Assembly (NCBI GenBank): GCA_959606065.1
Contig: CAUHHV010000008.1
Location: 22,976 to 86,975 of the forward strand
Origin: an uncultured Collinsella sp.
GTDB taxonomy: Bacteria > Actinomycetota > Coriobacteriia > Coriobacteriales > Coriobacteriaceae
Direction of reading: 5' to 3'
Length of the DNA: 64,000 bases
Part shown: in pieces, positions 34,571-43,933 of the stretch
How positions within the stretch are numbered: the first letter of the stretch is position 1
Layout: each line of letters starts with the position of its first letter
Made by a program: the position numbers and the translations under genes
Notes under the pieces: generated by a model
The model's input: only the letters and a program-made list of their open reading frames with translations
The model's database searches: none
What the model was told of the DNA's origin: nothing

Positions 34571-35110
34571 CTAGTAGTTCACCACCTGCTCCTCAAAGTA
34601 CGCCTTCGGGTGGTTGCACACCGGGCACACCTCGGGCGCCTCGGCACCAACATGCAGGTGCCCGCAGTTCAGGCACTTCCACACCTTTACGCCCTCACGC
34701 TCAAACACCTCGCCCGACTCGATGCGCTCGACGAGTTTGTTGTAGCGCTCCTCGTGGGCCTTCTCGACGGCGGCGACGCCACGGAACTTCTCGGCGATCT
34801 CGACAAAGCCCTCCTCCTCGGCGGTCTTGGCGAACTCGTCGTACATCGTGGTCCACTCGTAGTTCTCGCCCGCAGCGGCGTCGCGCAGGTTGTCCAGAGT
34901 GCCCGGAACGGCGCCGTCGTGCAGATACTTAAACCACAGCTTGGCGTGCTCGGACTCGTTGCCCGCCGTCTCGGCAAAAATATTCGAGATCTGAACGTAG
35001 CCGTCCTTTTTGGCCTTGGATGCATAGTAGCGATACTTGGTGTGTGCCTGGGACTCACCGGCAAAAGCGGTCTCGAGGTTCTTCTTGGTTTGGGAATTCT
35101 CAAAATCCAT
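34571..35110 (-). CDS. Rubrerythrin
   Basis: 179 residues from the ATG at 35110. A ferritin-like four-helix part with the di-iron glutamates (FAGESQAHTKYRYYA; AETAGNESEHAKLW; VEKAHEERY) is followed by a rubredoxin domain (CLNCGHLHVG, CPVCNHP). It reduces hydrogen peroxide in anaerobes. A single-gene unit; the Rrf2-type regulator 1 kb away may respond to related stress but is not adjacent. Confidence 0.95.
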   Translation of the reverse strand: MDFENSQTKKNLETAFAGESQAHTKYRYYASKAKKDGYVQISNIFAETAGNESEHAKLWFKYLHDGAVPGTLDNLRDAAAGENYEWTTMYDEFAKTAEEEGFVEIAEKFRGVAAVEKAHEERYNKLVERIESGEVFEREGVKVWKCLNCGHLHVGAEAPEVCPVCNHPKAYFEEQVVNY

Positions 35111-35224
35111 AGGTGTACTTCCCTTCAACGCATGCCGCCCACAGACTTTGAGCGGCCTTGCTTTAAGGATGCCCTCATGCCGAGAATTTAAACCTTACAA
35201 TCCCGTTCTTCAGATTCGAGTGAG

Positions 35225-36130
35225 CTACACACTCAGCCAACGATCGCCCTCGGAGCCGCAAAAGCCCTCGCGCTCCAGATCGGCAAGAATGCTTGTGACC
35301 AGCTCGCGCTCGACCGGCTCTCGGCCGGCTGCCGTCTCCATCTCGTTAACGCCTGCAACGGCTTCATCGAGCGTAATACCTGCCGGTTGCCCATCGCGCG
35401 CCGCCAGCAGCATGCGCACAATGTGGGCGCGCTTTTGGCGACGCGAGCCCTCGAACTTGGACTGACGACTATAGCCCGCCGAGCGCCTGGACGGATTGGG
35501 CAGCGTCTTCTTAAGATACGCGCCATAATCTAGCAGCGCGTAATACCACGCGCGCGGCGTGTCGGCATCGTCTTGAGGCACGGCAAAGGGCGCGATCTCA
35601 TCCGCCACCGCACCGGGGGCCGCCGGACAGGCGGCTTGAATCAGCGGCACCAGCTCGCGATCGGGAACAGCCGGTACATCGGGAAAGAAGTGATGCAGAA
35701 AGACTGTGCGCACGTTGGTCTCTAGATACACACCCGGAAGATCAAACGCAAACGACCGGATACCCTGCGCCGTTGCCGGGCCAATACCAGGCAGAGCGAC
35801 CAAGTCACGCGTCTCACGCGGAAACTCCCCGTCCCAGTCCTCTACAACGCGCTGAGCGGCCCCGTGAAGCGCCAGAGCGCGTCGGTTGTAGCCCATGCCC
35901 TGCCAAGCGTCCAAAACATCGGAAGGCGCGGCCTGGGCAAGCGCCTGCACAGTCGGAAAACGATCGAGCCACACCGGCATGCGCGCCTCCACACGCGGCA
36001 CCTGTGTTTGCTGCAGCATGACCTCGGAAAGCCAAATGATGTACGGGTCACGCGTACGGCGCCACGGAAGGTCGCGATAACGCAGGACCCCTTCCGAACG
36101 AATCATCGAACGAAAGGGGTCCTGAATCAT
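35225..36130 (-). CDS. MutY-like HhH-GPD glycosylase lacking the Fe-S cluster
   Basis: 301 residues; the ATG at 36130 has AAGGAG upstream. The adenine glycosylase Glu is present (WLSEVMLQQTQV, Glu36) and the HhH is LPGIGPATA (113-121). The usual catalytic Asp is replaced by Glu137 (YLETNVRTV). None of the four cluster cysteines exists; that region reads YYALLDYGAYLKKTLPNPSR. The C-terminal MutT-like 8-oxoG reader is replaced by a short winged-helix-like tail. It belongs to a separate clusterless clade, whose substrate may not be A:8-oxoG. Confidence 0.85.
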   Translation of the reverse strand: MIQDPFRSMIRSEGVLRYRDLPWRRTRDPYIIWLSEVMLQQTQVPRVEARMPVWLDRFPTVQALAQAAPSDVLDAWQGMGYNRRALALHGAAQRVVEDWDGEFPRETRDLVALPGIGPATAQGIRSFAFDLPGVYLETNVRTVFLHHFFPDVPAVPDRELVPLIQAACPAAPGAVADEIAPFAVPQDDADTPRAWYYALLDYGAYLKKTLPNPSRRSAGYSRQSKFEGSRRQKRAHIVRMLLAARDGQPAGITLDEAVAGVNEMETAAGREPVERELVTSILADLEREGFCGSEGDRWLSV

Positions 36131-36151
36131 GGCTATGCTCCTTATGCGGCG

Positions 36152-36637
36152 TTATTCCTCCCGGTAAGCGCACGCGCAGGTGGCGTACTCGGGAAACGCT
36201 TCGCGGTCGGCGAACTTGGGATCGACGGCCGGGAACTGGCGGTGAGCGACGATGTCGCCGAGCGAAACGGAATCGAGGTAGTCGCGCATCAACGCCTGGG
36301 CTCCGGCCCACAGGGGATGATAGCAGCACGTGCCCATGCGCGCACAGTCACCATCGGGCGCGGTGCAATCGTTCATAACCATAGGGCCCTGAACGGCCTC
36401 GACGACCTGGCGGATAGTAACATCGTCCGGACTGACCTTGAGACGCATGCCACCGTGGACGCCACGCAGGCTCTCCACAATACCGGCCTGGACCAAACCG
36501 TGCTGAATCGAGCGGGCAAACGAATACGGGACATTGACCTCTTCGGCAGCGGTGCGAACAGAAAGCAAACGCTCCGGATCCTCGGCAAGCATCGCCAGCA
36601 TACGAAGGGCGTAATCAGTCTTCCTCGATATGTCCAT
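36152..36637 (-). CDS. Rrf2-family regulator with Fe-S cysteines
   Basis: 161 residues from the ATG at 36637 after GAAAGGGG. Winged helix at MDISRKTDYALRMLAMLAED with LRGVHGGMRLKVSP. Cysteines 91, 98 and 104 (plus 105) in MNDCTAPDGDCARMGTCC are spaced almost as in IscR/NsrR, so it should hold a [2Fe-2S] or [4Fe-4S] cluster sensing iron-sulfur, nitric oxide or redox state. The MutY-like gene starts 22 bases after its stop and may be cotranscribed. Confidence 0.88.
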   Translation of the reverse strand: MDISRKTDYALRMLAMLAEDPERLLSVRTAAEEVNVPYSFARSIQHGLVQAGIVESLRGVHGGMRLKVSPDDVTIRQVVEAVQGPMVMNDCTAPDGDCARMGTCCYHPLWAGAQALMRDYLDSVSLGDIVAHRQFPAVDPKFADREAFPEYATCACAYREE

Positions 36638-36996
36638 TTTTCCCCTTTCAAGGAATACGAACAGCTCGAACGAGCTCCGGGGCCGAGCTTGTGTCGAGAC
36701 GCTAAATGACCGCCAGGACATCCAAATGGTAAATCGGATATCCACTGAGTGCCGCGCTTGGAGCGAAATGCATCAAATGCGGCGCACAGTGCAATTTAGT
36801 ATAACCTAACCCCCTGTCTCGTTGAACAGGTGTTGCGCAACAAAGCTGTTGTTCAGACAGATATACTTATTAGATTTTACTTGCGTTCCCGAAGGCGCGG
36901 GGATTCTGGGCGAAGATGCACCAGGGCAATCGTTCTATCGAAACAAAGTGCATCAAACGCAAAAAGCCACGTCCGAAGACGTGGCTTTAATTGCGT
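36638..36996. other. Gap before tRNA-Asp with one inverted repeat
   Basis: The main feature is CTGTCTcgtTGAACAG...CTGTTgTTCAGACAG at 36814-36860, an imperfect dyad with TGTTGCGCAACA at the centre. It could be an operator of the Rrf2 gene, 180 bases away, or a hairpin of another transcript. No gene is seen. The tRNA terminator ends the gap. Confidence 0.45.
36961..36988 (-). terminator. Terminator of tRNA-Asp
   Basis: AAAGCCACGTC-TTC-GGACGTGGCTTTTT on the minus strand, about 9 bases after the CCA end. Confidence 0.85.
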
Positions 36997-37074
<78 letters not shown>

Positions 37075-37183
37075 AGGCAGACGTTCGCGTTTGTTTCCGC
37101 TCGCGTGCGCTGCGGGGATTAGTATACACAGAAGTCTGTCCGGCGCGCAACAACTTTTTTGAAAAAATTTTTCGGTCCCTCCG

Positions 37184-37326
37184 GGAGGGTCTCCGGGGCC
37201 GGCGGGCGCGGGTTAAGTTTGCTGCTCTACAGTCCTGCGCAAGACGGAAAGCACATTAAGTGCTTTCCTTTGCGTGCGGAACTCGCGACAAACTTAACCC
37301 GCGCCCGCCGGCCCCGGAGACCCTCC
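37184..37326. repeat. 38-bp perfect inverted repeat with structured loop
   Basis: The arm at 37184-37221 (starting GGAGGGTCTCCGGGGCCGGC, ending GGTTAAGTTTG) is exactly complementary to 37289-37326. The 67-base loop contains the hairpin GGAAAGCAC-ATTAA-GTGCTTTCC (37246-37268), and TTGCG/CGCAA-type pairs extend it. No reading frame. It lies 110 bases upstream of the tRNA in its direction of transcription. The remaining parts of the 37075-37483 gap hold AT-rich DNA and one terminator. Confidence 0.85.
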
Positions 37327-37445
37327 CTGCCGTCACATTGTTCGAGCCGTTGTTGTTGCTCGCCGCTTCGCGGCTCGGCGGCCCCGTTCTCCGCGGCGGG
37401 GTTGTCTAAGGTTTTTGTTGAAGCTCGGCCATTGGCTCAAATGGA

Positions 37446-37476
37446 AACGGGGAACGCATCTGCATCCCCCGTTTTT
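37446..37476. terminator. Terminator-like hairpin at the phosphodiesterase gene end
   Basis: AACGGGG...CCCCCGTTTTT. The T-run is on the plus strand, but the hairpin lies directly after the minus-strand stop and may act both ways. Confidence 0.55.
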
Positions 37477-37483
37477 GTTGCGG

Positions 37484-37951
37484 TTACTCCAAGTCAATAA
37501 ACTTGGTGCTTAGGATCTTGCCGTCTTTAACGAGCATTCTGGCCATGGTGGGGCCTCGGGTGCCTCTGGGATAGCTGGCGCTGCCCGGGTTGAGGACTAG
37601 GCAGCGGCCCACTTGGGCTTCTTTGGTTGCGTGGGTGTGGCCGTTGATGGCTACGTCTACGGATCCCACCGGAAGGTCTTCGCGGTAGTGGGCTACGGCG
37701 AATTTGAGGCCTTCGTAGGTAAAGAGCGCAAGACGGTCTACATCGGGGCCGTAGTCGCGGTAGTAATCGTTGTTGCCCAATACGGCCCGCACGGGGGCGA
37801 TGGTGCATAGGTGCTCGTAGTCCATCTCTGACGTAAGGTCGCCGGCGTGGATGATCAGGTCTGCGCCCTCAAGCTCATCCAAGAGCGCAGGCGATAAATA
37901 GCCGTGGGTGTCCGAGATGATGTCGATGCGCTTGGCGCTTGCGCTGTTCAT
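37484..37951 (-). CDS. YfcE-type metallophosphoesterase
   Basis: 155 residues, the compact form of the calcineurin-like fold. Metal ligands are visible: DIISDTHG, HAGDLTSE, LGNNDYY, VAHY and NGHTHAT. Relatives hydrolyse small phosphodiesters in vitro; the physiological substrate is unknown. A single-gene unit. Confidence 0.9.
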   Translation of the reverse strand: MNSASAKRIDIISDTHGYLSPALLDELEGADLIIHAGDLTSEMDYEHLCTIAPVRAVLGNNDYYRDYGPDVDRLALFTYEGLKFAVAHYREDLPVGSVDVAINGHTHATKEAQVGRCLVLNPGSASYPRGTRGPTMARMLVKDGKILSTKFIDLE

Positions 37952-37990
37952 GGGATCCCTTCCGCAAAAAACGATTCGGCAGATACATAC

Positions 37991-38041
37991 AAAAAAGGCC
38001 CCACGGCCCCGCAGACGATGGGTCTACAGGGCTGCGGGGCC
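37991..38041 (-). terminator. Terminator of the glycosyltransferase-LytS-LytTR operon
   Basis: GGCCCCGCAG and CTGCGGGGCC stem, then GTGGGGCCTTTTTT on the minus strand, 6 bases after the response-regulator stop. Confidence 0.8.
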
Positions 38042-38047
38042 AGTGTG

Positions 38048-38764
38048 CTAGAGACTCAGAGCCTTCTTGAGCGGCACGACGCGGCGGCGCGAAACCGGCA
38101 CGCGTTCGTCGACGCCCGTAATGCCCAGCTGGATGGCGCCCGAGGGCACCGTCTCAACGTCCGTGACGCACGCTAGGTTGACGATATAGCGGCGGTGAAC
38201 ACGGAAGAAGCCAAAGTCGCAGAGCTTGGCCTCAAACTGCGCCAGCGAGGTCGTCGACAAAAAGCGATCATCGACGGTATAGATGCAGGAGTAATCGTCC
38301 TTTGCCATGATAAAGCGGATGTCATCCACGGGAATGAGCACCTTGCGGCCGCCCTTTTCCACCGGGATACGCTCGATGGTCACTTTGCTGTCCGTAACCG
38401 GCTTGGCGCGTTGCATGACCTTCTCGATCGCGCGATCCAGGCGTGCCTCCTCAACCGGTTTCATTAGGTAATCGACAGCATCTACGTCGAACGCCTCGAC
38501 GGCATGATCGCTATACGCGGTCACAAACACAATCGCCGGCGGATTTTTGAGCTTATGCAGCGCCTCGGCAAGTTGCAGGCCCGAGGCACCGGGCATCGAG
38601 ATATCGAGAAACACGACATCCACGCGACTTTCCATAAGCATCTCGATGGCGGAGCGGACGCTCGACGCCTCCGTGATCGTGCCGATCTTGCCCGTTTGCT
38701 CGAGCAGGAAGCGAAGCTCCGAGCGAGCCGGCGCCTCATCATCCACAATCATCGCACGCAGCAT
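38048..38764 (-). CDS. LytTR response regulator 1
   Basis: 238 residues from the ATG at 38764. Receiver domain with phosphoacceptor Asp54 (VVFLDISMPG) and acidic pocket VDDE. The LytTR DNA-binding domain follows (about 135-238: VLIPVDDIRFIMAKDDYSCI, FFRVHRRYIVNLACV). Last gene of a glycosyltransferase-kinase-regulator operon. LytTR regulators bind repeats about one turn apart; the target is unknown. Confidence 0.92.
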   Translation of the reverse strand: MLRAMIVDDEAPARSELRFLLEQTGKIGTITEASSVRSAIEMLMESRVDVVFLDISMPGASGLQLAEALHKLKNPPAIVFVTAYSDHAVEAFDVDAVDYLMKPVEEARLDRAIEKVMQRAKPVTDSKVTIERIPVEKGGRKVLIPVDDIRFIMAKDDYSCIYTVDDRFLSTTSLAQFEAKLCDFGFFRVHRRYIVNLACVTDVETVPSGAIQLGITGVDERVPVSRRRVVPLKKALSL

Positions 38765-38836
38765 AGGGATAAAACCTTTCGTCAACTAACTACGCCGGGC
38801 ATCCGTCGCATGACGTTGAGCCCGTAGCCTTTTATT

Positions 38837-40180
38837 TTACTCTTGAATGTCAAAGATGCTCTCTGACAAATCAAGATGAAGGAGCACTTTGGTGCCCTTG
38901 CCCGGCGCCGATTCGACACGCGTATAGGAGTGCGGCCCATAAAAGCGATGGATGCGCTCCGAAATATTGTGCATGGCCACACCGGCGCCGCCACCCTGGG
39001 GAGAGCTGGCGTCGGGACGGGCAGAGCGCTCGTCAAACAGTCTGGCGGCGGTACCCTCATCCATGCCCACGCCATTATCGGCCACGGCAATCAAGATTGC
39101 ATCCTCGCCGTCTTGGTGAACGGTCACGTCGATCCTCAGGGCGTCGTCATCGCCCATACCATGACGTACGGCGTTCTCGACAATCGGCTGGATCACGAAC
39201 GCCGGCACCAGCGTATCTTCCACGTCCTCGGACACATCGAACGTCGCAAGCACGCGGTCCTCGCCAAAGCGGGCCTTCTCAAAGGTAAGGTAGCGCTTGG
39301 TCTGTGCGACCTCGCGCGAGACCGGAATAAGCGATCCCGAGTTGTCGAGCGTGGCACGATAGAACGATGAGAACTCACGAAGCAGTTCGCGGGCCCGCAG
39401 CGGGTCGGTGCGCGTAAACGATGCAATGGTGTTCAGCGTGTTGAACAGGAAGTGCGGGTTAATCTGCGCCTGCAGCGCACGCACCTCGGCGCGCGCCGTG
39501 AGCTCCTTTTGCACCTCGAGCTCGTGGATGGCGAGCTGCGTGGACAAGATCTCGGCAAAGCCCGAGGCAAGCGCGTACTGGGTACGGTCGACGGCGCGCG
39601 GGGTCTTGTAGTAGAACTTGAGCGTACCGACGGTACGATCGCCCACCTTGATGGGGGCGATAATGCCGGCGGGGACTTGGTTGTGCGAGCCGTCCGAGCC
39701 CACGACATCCACCATACGGTTGAACGACTGCACGATGCCATGTTCGATAACGTAGCGTGTGGCAAGCGTGTGGATGGGAGTATCGGGCAGCAGTTTTTCC
39801 TCAAACTCGCCCGCGCAGGCAAGCACGTTGTCCTCGTCGGTGATGGCCACCGTCATGGCGCGCGTCTCGGGCAAAATGCGCCGGCACACCAAACGCGCCG
39901 ACTCCTGCGTCAGACCGCCCTTAATGTCCTCGAGCATGGCCGAGGCCACCGAGAGCGTCTCCTCGGTGTACTGGGAGCGCACCGAATCGGGATTGAGCGT
40001 CAAAAAGATAAAGATGCACAGAAAGATGCACAGCAGCGCGCAGGCAATCACCGTGGCGATCGGCTCGATACCGGTCACCAAGGCGAAAATAAAGTACACC
40101 AGCACGCAAATGGCGCAGGCGACGGCAATGATGCGAAAGATTGATATTGAACTATCGCGCTGGGCGCGGCGGTCGATCAT
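38837..40180 (-). CDS. LytS-type sensor histidine kinase 1
   Basis: 447 residues. Two membrane helices (15-61), a GAF-like sensor part (about 85-215), then the HisK domain with His243 in QINPHFLFNTLNT and an ATPase domain (VADNGVGMD). The start ATGA overlaps the stop of the glycosyltransferase gene. It should phosphorylate the response regulator 73 bases downstream. Confidence 0.92.
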   Translation of the reverse strand: MIDRRAQRDSSISIFRIIAVACAICVLVYFIFALVTGIEPIATVIACALLCIFLCIFIFLTLNPDSVRSQYTEETLSVASAMLEDIKGGLTQESARLVCRRILPETRAMTVAITDEDNVLACAGEFEEKLLPDTPIHTLATRYVIEHGIVQSFNRMVDVVGSDGSHNQVPAGIIAPIKVGDRTVGTLKFYYKTPRAVDRTQYALASGFAEILSTQLAIHELEVQKELTARAEVRALQAQINPHFLFNTLNTIASFTRTDPLRARELLREFSSFYRATLDNSGSLIPVSREVAQTKRYLTFEKARFGEDRVLATFDVSEDVEDTLVPAFVIQPIVENAVRHGMGDDDALRIDVTVHQDGEDAILIAVADNGVGMDEGTAARLFDERSARPDASSPQGGGAGVAMHNISERIHRFYGPHSYTRVESAPGKGTKVLLHLDLSESIFDIQE

Positions 40181-41364
40181 TCGGCCCCCTCCAGAATACT
40201 GATCAGTTGTGCGTCACGCCAAAGCCCGTCCATAATCTTGGGCCAAAAGCTCTGGAAACGCAGATAGCTTGCAGCGTTTTGGCGCGCATAGGCCTTTGCC
40301 TCGTCGATACCATGGCGCCAGATGCGCAGGTAGCCCTCATGCTCGCGGGTAAACACGCTGCGGACCATAGCGGTCTTGCGCACGCGGTCGTCGAGCTCGC
40401 GCGAAATCCACGGGCCCGGGTAGGGCATGAGCGATGCCGCCGTAACGGGGATGAGCTCCTTTTGATGCGCGGCGAACGTCAACTTGGCCCGTTCGTAGTA
40501 CCAACGGTATACATCCTGCATAAAGCGCGGTGAGCGCTTTTCGGACTCCGGAGGCAGATGGCGCACGGTCCACTCGTTATCAAACCACACGTCGTAGCCA
40601 AACATACGCATGTTAAAGAGGTAATCCAAGTCCTCGCCGCGGGTGATAAACGGGTCAAAGGCCACACGCGTAAAGGCGCGGGCGTGCAGGGCCATCAGGC
40701 CGCCGCACACGTAGTTGGAGCGCGAGATGCGGGTGCCCGAGAGCGCCTTTTTCATCCAACGGTTGAACTCGATGCGCTTGGTCCACCAACGATGGCAGAT
40801 GCCCGCCTTGTCCGTGGGAGCCAGCGGCGAGCCGTCGCGATCGTAGAAATAGCCGCTCTTGACCAAGATCGGCAGGCCCTGGCGCGTCTGCTGACCCAGC
40901 GCGTAGGTCGCGCGCTTCATAAAGTCGGCATCGATGACAGTCTCATCGTCATCCAAAAAGATAACCGCGTCATGCCCCAGCACAGCGGCACAGGCTAGCC
41001 CCATGTTGCGGATGGCACCGTAGCCTCGCAGGCTCACGCACTCGCCCGAACCCTTGGGCGCGATCTGAGCAACCCGGTCTGCGATGCGCGAGGCCTGGGT
41101 GTTGGTGACAACGGTGACCTTGAGCGTGGGATGCGCGTCGACAATCTCGTGCACGCGCAGCGACACATCGGCTGTGGCAGAAACAGGACAGACCACCAAA
41201 AGGATGATGCGCGGGATGTCGCACACCTGCTCAAGCGAGGCCAGGCAGCGGTCGAGTTCGGGATTGTCGGCGTTGAGTCGCGTCGAATGGTCATAGGTGC
41301 CAGGGGCGTTTGCGCAAGCGTCATCGCCCGCCCAATACGTTGGAATCACGACCGTGGCGTTCAT
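40177..41364 (-). CDS. Glycosyltransferase family 2-like protein
   Basis: 395 residues. A GT-A fold: ATVVIPTYWAG at the start, the nucleotide-sugar DxD region as FLDDDETVID, and ISRSNYVCGGLMALHARAF with RGEDLDYLFNMRMFG in the acceptor part. No membrane segment. It is first in a coupled operon (4-base overlap) with a LytS kinase and LytTR regulator, so the sensed signal may concern the glycan it builds. Confidence 0.82.
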   Translation of the reverse strand: MNATVVIPTYWAGDDACANAPGTYDHSTRLNADNPELDRCLASLEQVCDIPRIILLVVCPVSATADVSLRVHEIVDAHPTLKVTVVTNTQASRIADRVAQIAPKGSGECVSLRGYGAIRNMGLACAAVLGHDAVIFLDDDETVIDADFMKRATYALGQQTRQGLPILVKSGYFYDRDGSPLAPTDKAGICHRWWTKRIEFNRWMKKALSGTRISRSNYVCGGLMALHARAFTRVAFDPFITRGEDLDYLFNMRMFGYDVWFDNEWTVRHLPPESEKRSPRFMQDVYRWYYERAKLTFAAHQKELIPVTAASLMPYPGPWISRELDDRVRKTAMVRSVFTREHEGYLRIWRHGIDEAKAYARQNAASYLRFQSFWPKIMDGLWRDAQLISILEGAE

Positions 41365-41535
41365 GCCTTACCCTCCCTGCAACACAAAAACGGGACGCCG
41401 CCAAACACAGGCGACGCCCCGCGACCTAGCTGATTCCATCATACCCACTTGGGCAAATCATTGCTCGCAAGTCGCAATGTTTATTGCGGATAACCCCAAA
41501 AGAGTACCGTGGACAGGCACAATAGCCGCTCGCTC

Positions 41536-42795
41536 CTATGCGGCATGCTCTGCCGCCCGAGTCATGCGGGACAGGCGGACCAGTAGCATAAAGCCAACGA
41601 CCAGCAGCACGCCAATGGAAAGGACGCCCAGCGACGGGTTGCCGGTCAGCGAGGTGACGACCGACACCAGGAAGGTGCCCATAACGCTTGCATAACGACC
41701 AAAGATGTCAAAGAAGCCGTAGTACTCGTTGGACTTTTCCTTGGGGATAATGCGGCCAAAGTAGCTACGGCTGAGCGCCTGCACACCGCCCTGGAACAGG
41801 CCGACCATAATGGCAAGCACCCAAAACTCAAAGGCAGTCTTGAGGAAGAACGCGGCAAAGAGCACGATGCCCATGTAGGCGGCGACTGCCACCAAGATCA
41901 TATTGAGCGTGCCCACGCGGCCGGCGAGCTTACCGTAGATGATGGCGGACGGGAAGGCCACAAACTGCGTAACGAGCAGAGCCAGCACCAGTTGGGTCGA
42001 GTCGATGCCCAGAGCCGATCCGTAGCTGGTTGCCATGGAAATAACCGTGTGCACACCGTCGATGTAGAAGAAGAACGCGATCATGTAGACCAGCACGGTC
42101 TTATTGTGGGCGATCTCACGCATGGTGTGTCCGACCTCGGAGAACACACCGCCCACGATGTGGCCAATAGTATCCTCGGGACCGCGCTCGCGACCGTACT
42201 TTTGCTTATAGGCGCGAATGAGCGGCAGGGTAAAGATGAGCCACCAGGCACCAGTGATGATAAACGACAGACGCGTTGCCAGCATGGTGGGGATGCCAAG
42301 AGCGGGGCCACCCATGATGAGCGCCAGGCAGATGACGAACGGCACGGTGGAACCGATGTAGCCCCAGGCATAACCCGAGCTGGACACGGCGTCCATGCGC
42401 TCGTCGGTGGTAATGTCAGGCAGCATGGCGTCGTAGAACGTCATAGAAGAGTTAAGGCCGATGGTGCACAGCACGTACACGGTCAAAAATGCCATGGCGG
42501 ACATTGGGATAGCCTGCGCCAGGCAAAGCACCAGGCCCGTGAGGAAGAAGCCCAAGAAGAACTTGATCTTGTTGCCGGCGTAGTCGGCAAGTGCGCCCAG
42601 AATGGGCATGAGCATGGCGATGACCAGCGAGGCGATCGTCTGCGCATTGCCCCAAGCGACCACCAGGTCGGCCGAGGAAGCGCCGGTATTGATGGCGTTA
42701 AAGTAAATGGGCACCACCGAGGTATTGAGCAGCACGAGGGCCGAATTGCCCACATCGTACATAACCCAGTTACGCTCGAGCTTGGTGTATTTCAT
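41536..42795 (-). CDS. UMF1-family MFS transporter
   Basis: 419 residues from the ATG at 42795 after GAAGGG. Twelve membrane helices. WVMYDVGNSALVLL at the N-terminus and FGRYASVMGTFLV are characteristic of the UMF1/Atg22-like group, whose members are linked to amino-acid or metabolite export. No partner gene is adjacent. Confidence 0.87.
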   Translation of the reverse strand: MKYTKLERNWVMYDVGNSALVLLNTSVVPIYFNAINTGASSADLVVAWGNAQTIASLVIAMLMPILGALADYAGNKIKFFLGFFLTGLVLCLAQAIPMSAMAFLTVYVLCTIGLNSSMTFYDAMLPDITTDERMDAVSSSGYAWGYIGSTVPFVICLALIMGGPALGIPTMLATRLSFIITGAWWLIFTLPLIRAYKQKYGRERGPEDTIGHIVGGVFSEVGHTMREIAHNKTVLVYMIAFFFYIDGVHTVISMATSYGSALGIDSTQLVLALLVTQFVAFPSAIIYGKLAGRVGTLNMILVAVAAYMGIVLFAAFFLKTAFEFWVLAIMVGLFQGGVQALSRSYFGRIIPKEKSNEYYGFFDIFGRYASVMGTFLVSVVTSLTGNPSLGVLSIGVLLVVGFMLLVRLSRMTRAAEHAA

Positions 42796-42896
42796 GGACA
42801 GGGACCCTTCGTATTTGCCCGATATGCAGTTAGTCCATCGTACCCCAATTGTCCAGAAGCACCGGTAAGGATTCGGCAAAGGGGCACGCATGAGCC

Positions 42897-43841
42897 CTAT
42901 TCCTCGCGGTCGAACTCCTCATCGGCATTGAGCACGCGACCGCTGTAATTGACATGGTTGGTCACGGCTTCCATATCGCCGGTCTCGATAAAGCGGGCAA
43001 CCGTGCACTCGTAATCGAGCAGCGCGCGGTCAAAGACCTCGGGGAAGCTCTCGGTCGAGACTTCATCTGTAAAGGGGTTCTTCCATGCCAAGTGGCCCAG
43101 GTTGCCGGTACGCTCGGGCAGCTCGGTCGTCACGCGGTGCGCAAGGCCGTCGAGCAGCGAGTAGTCGTGCACCAAGCCCTCAACCAGCGAGATCGCGCGC
43201 GTCTTTGCGGAGCCGGCCGGCTCAATCGCGCGGTAAAGTCGCTGCATATTGGCAACGGCAGCACCGTACTCCCCCGCCGGAATGTCAATGCCGTACACGC
43301 GTCCGGCAACATAGCTCATCAGCACGCCGGCCACGCGATTGATGCGATCGGTGGTGACGATCTCGCCCGCCGGCGGGTAATCGTCAACCGTAGCGCCATC
43401 GCGTTTAAGCTGCAGCATCAGTACATCCAGGTCGCTCTCGATCACGGCATGGACCTGACTGCTCGAATCCTCAAGCTCTGAATCGGACTCCACGATGCCA
43501 AACTGTTGCTCATAGACAAAGGGGTGAGCGTTGCGGTCGAGCACGTAATGAGACAGCAGGCCCAGCGCAAAGGCACGACCCAAGCTGGCGTCGCGCGGCA
43601 GCAGATGCGACACGCCATCGCGCAGGCACGCGAACTGGCGAGACATGCGCGACCGATGCATGACCTGCGCCAGCAGCGTGCAGTCGGAAACACGCGGTGT
43701 CAGAATGTGAAAGAAAAACGGGTCGGGGCCTTGGTTGCCCAAGATAAAGGCAATGCGCTCTTCATCGGACGTGATGACGCCCTGCGGAAGACGGTCGATG
43801 CTTTCCTCGCCAAACAGATGATGGGTGATAAGCGCGGGCAT
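42897..43841 (-). CDS. Zinc-dependent phospholipase C-like protein
   Basis: 314 residues from the ATG at 43841 after AAAGGA. His-rich helical protein with THHLFGEE at the start and LGLLSHYVLDRNAHPFV, the pattern of the PF00882 family. The first His pair, HILTPR, and the SHYxxDxxAHP group would bind zinc. No signal peptide is seen, so it is probably cytoplasmic, unlike the secreted clostridial enzymes. Function uncertain. Confidence 0.8.
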   Translation of the reverse strand: MPALITHHLFGEESIDRLPQGVITSDEERIAFILGNQGPDPFFFHILTPRVSDCTLLAQVMHRSRMSRQFACLRDGVSHLLPRDASLGRAFALGLLSHYVLDRNAHPFVYEQQFGIVESDSELEDSSSQVHAVIESDLDVLMLQLKRDGATVDDYPPAGEIVTTDRINRVAGVLMSYVAGRVYGIDIPAGEYGAAVANMQRLYRAIEPAGSAKTRAISLVEGLVHDYSLLDGLAHRVTTELPERTGNLGHLAWKNPFTDEVSTESFPEVFDRALLDYECTVARFIETGDMEAVTNHVNYSGRVLNADEEFDREE

Positions 43842-43933
43842 AATGATCCTTTCGATTTCATTCGATGCCACCCATTATGCCCACCGCGCGCCCATGCCAA
43901 ACCTGCGATGGTAAACGACGGCACGCAAGCCTC

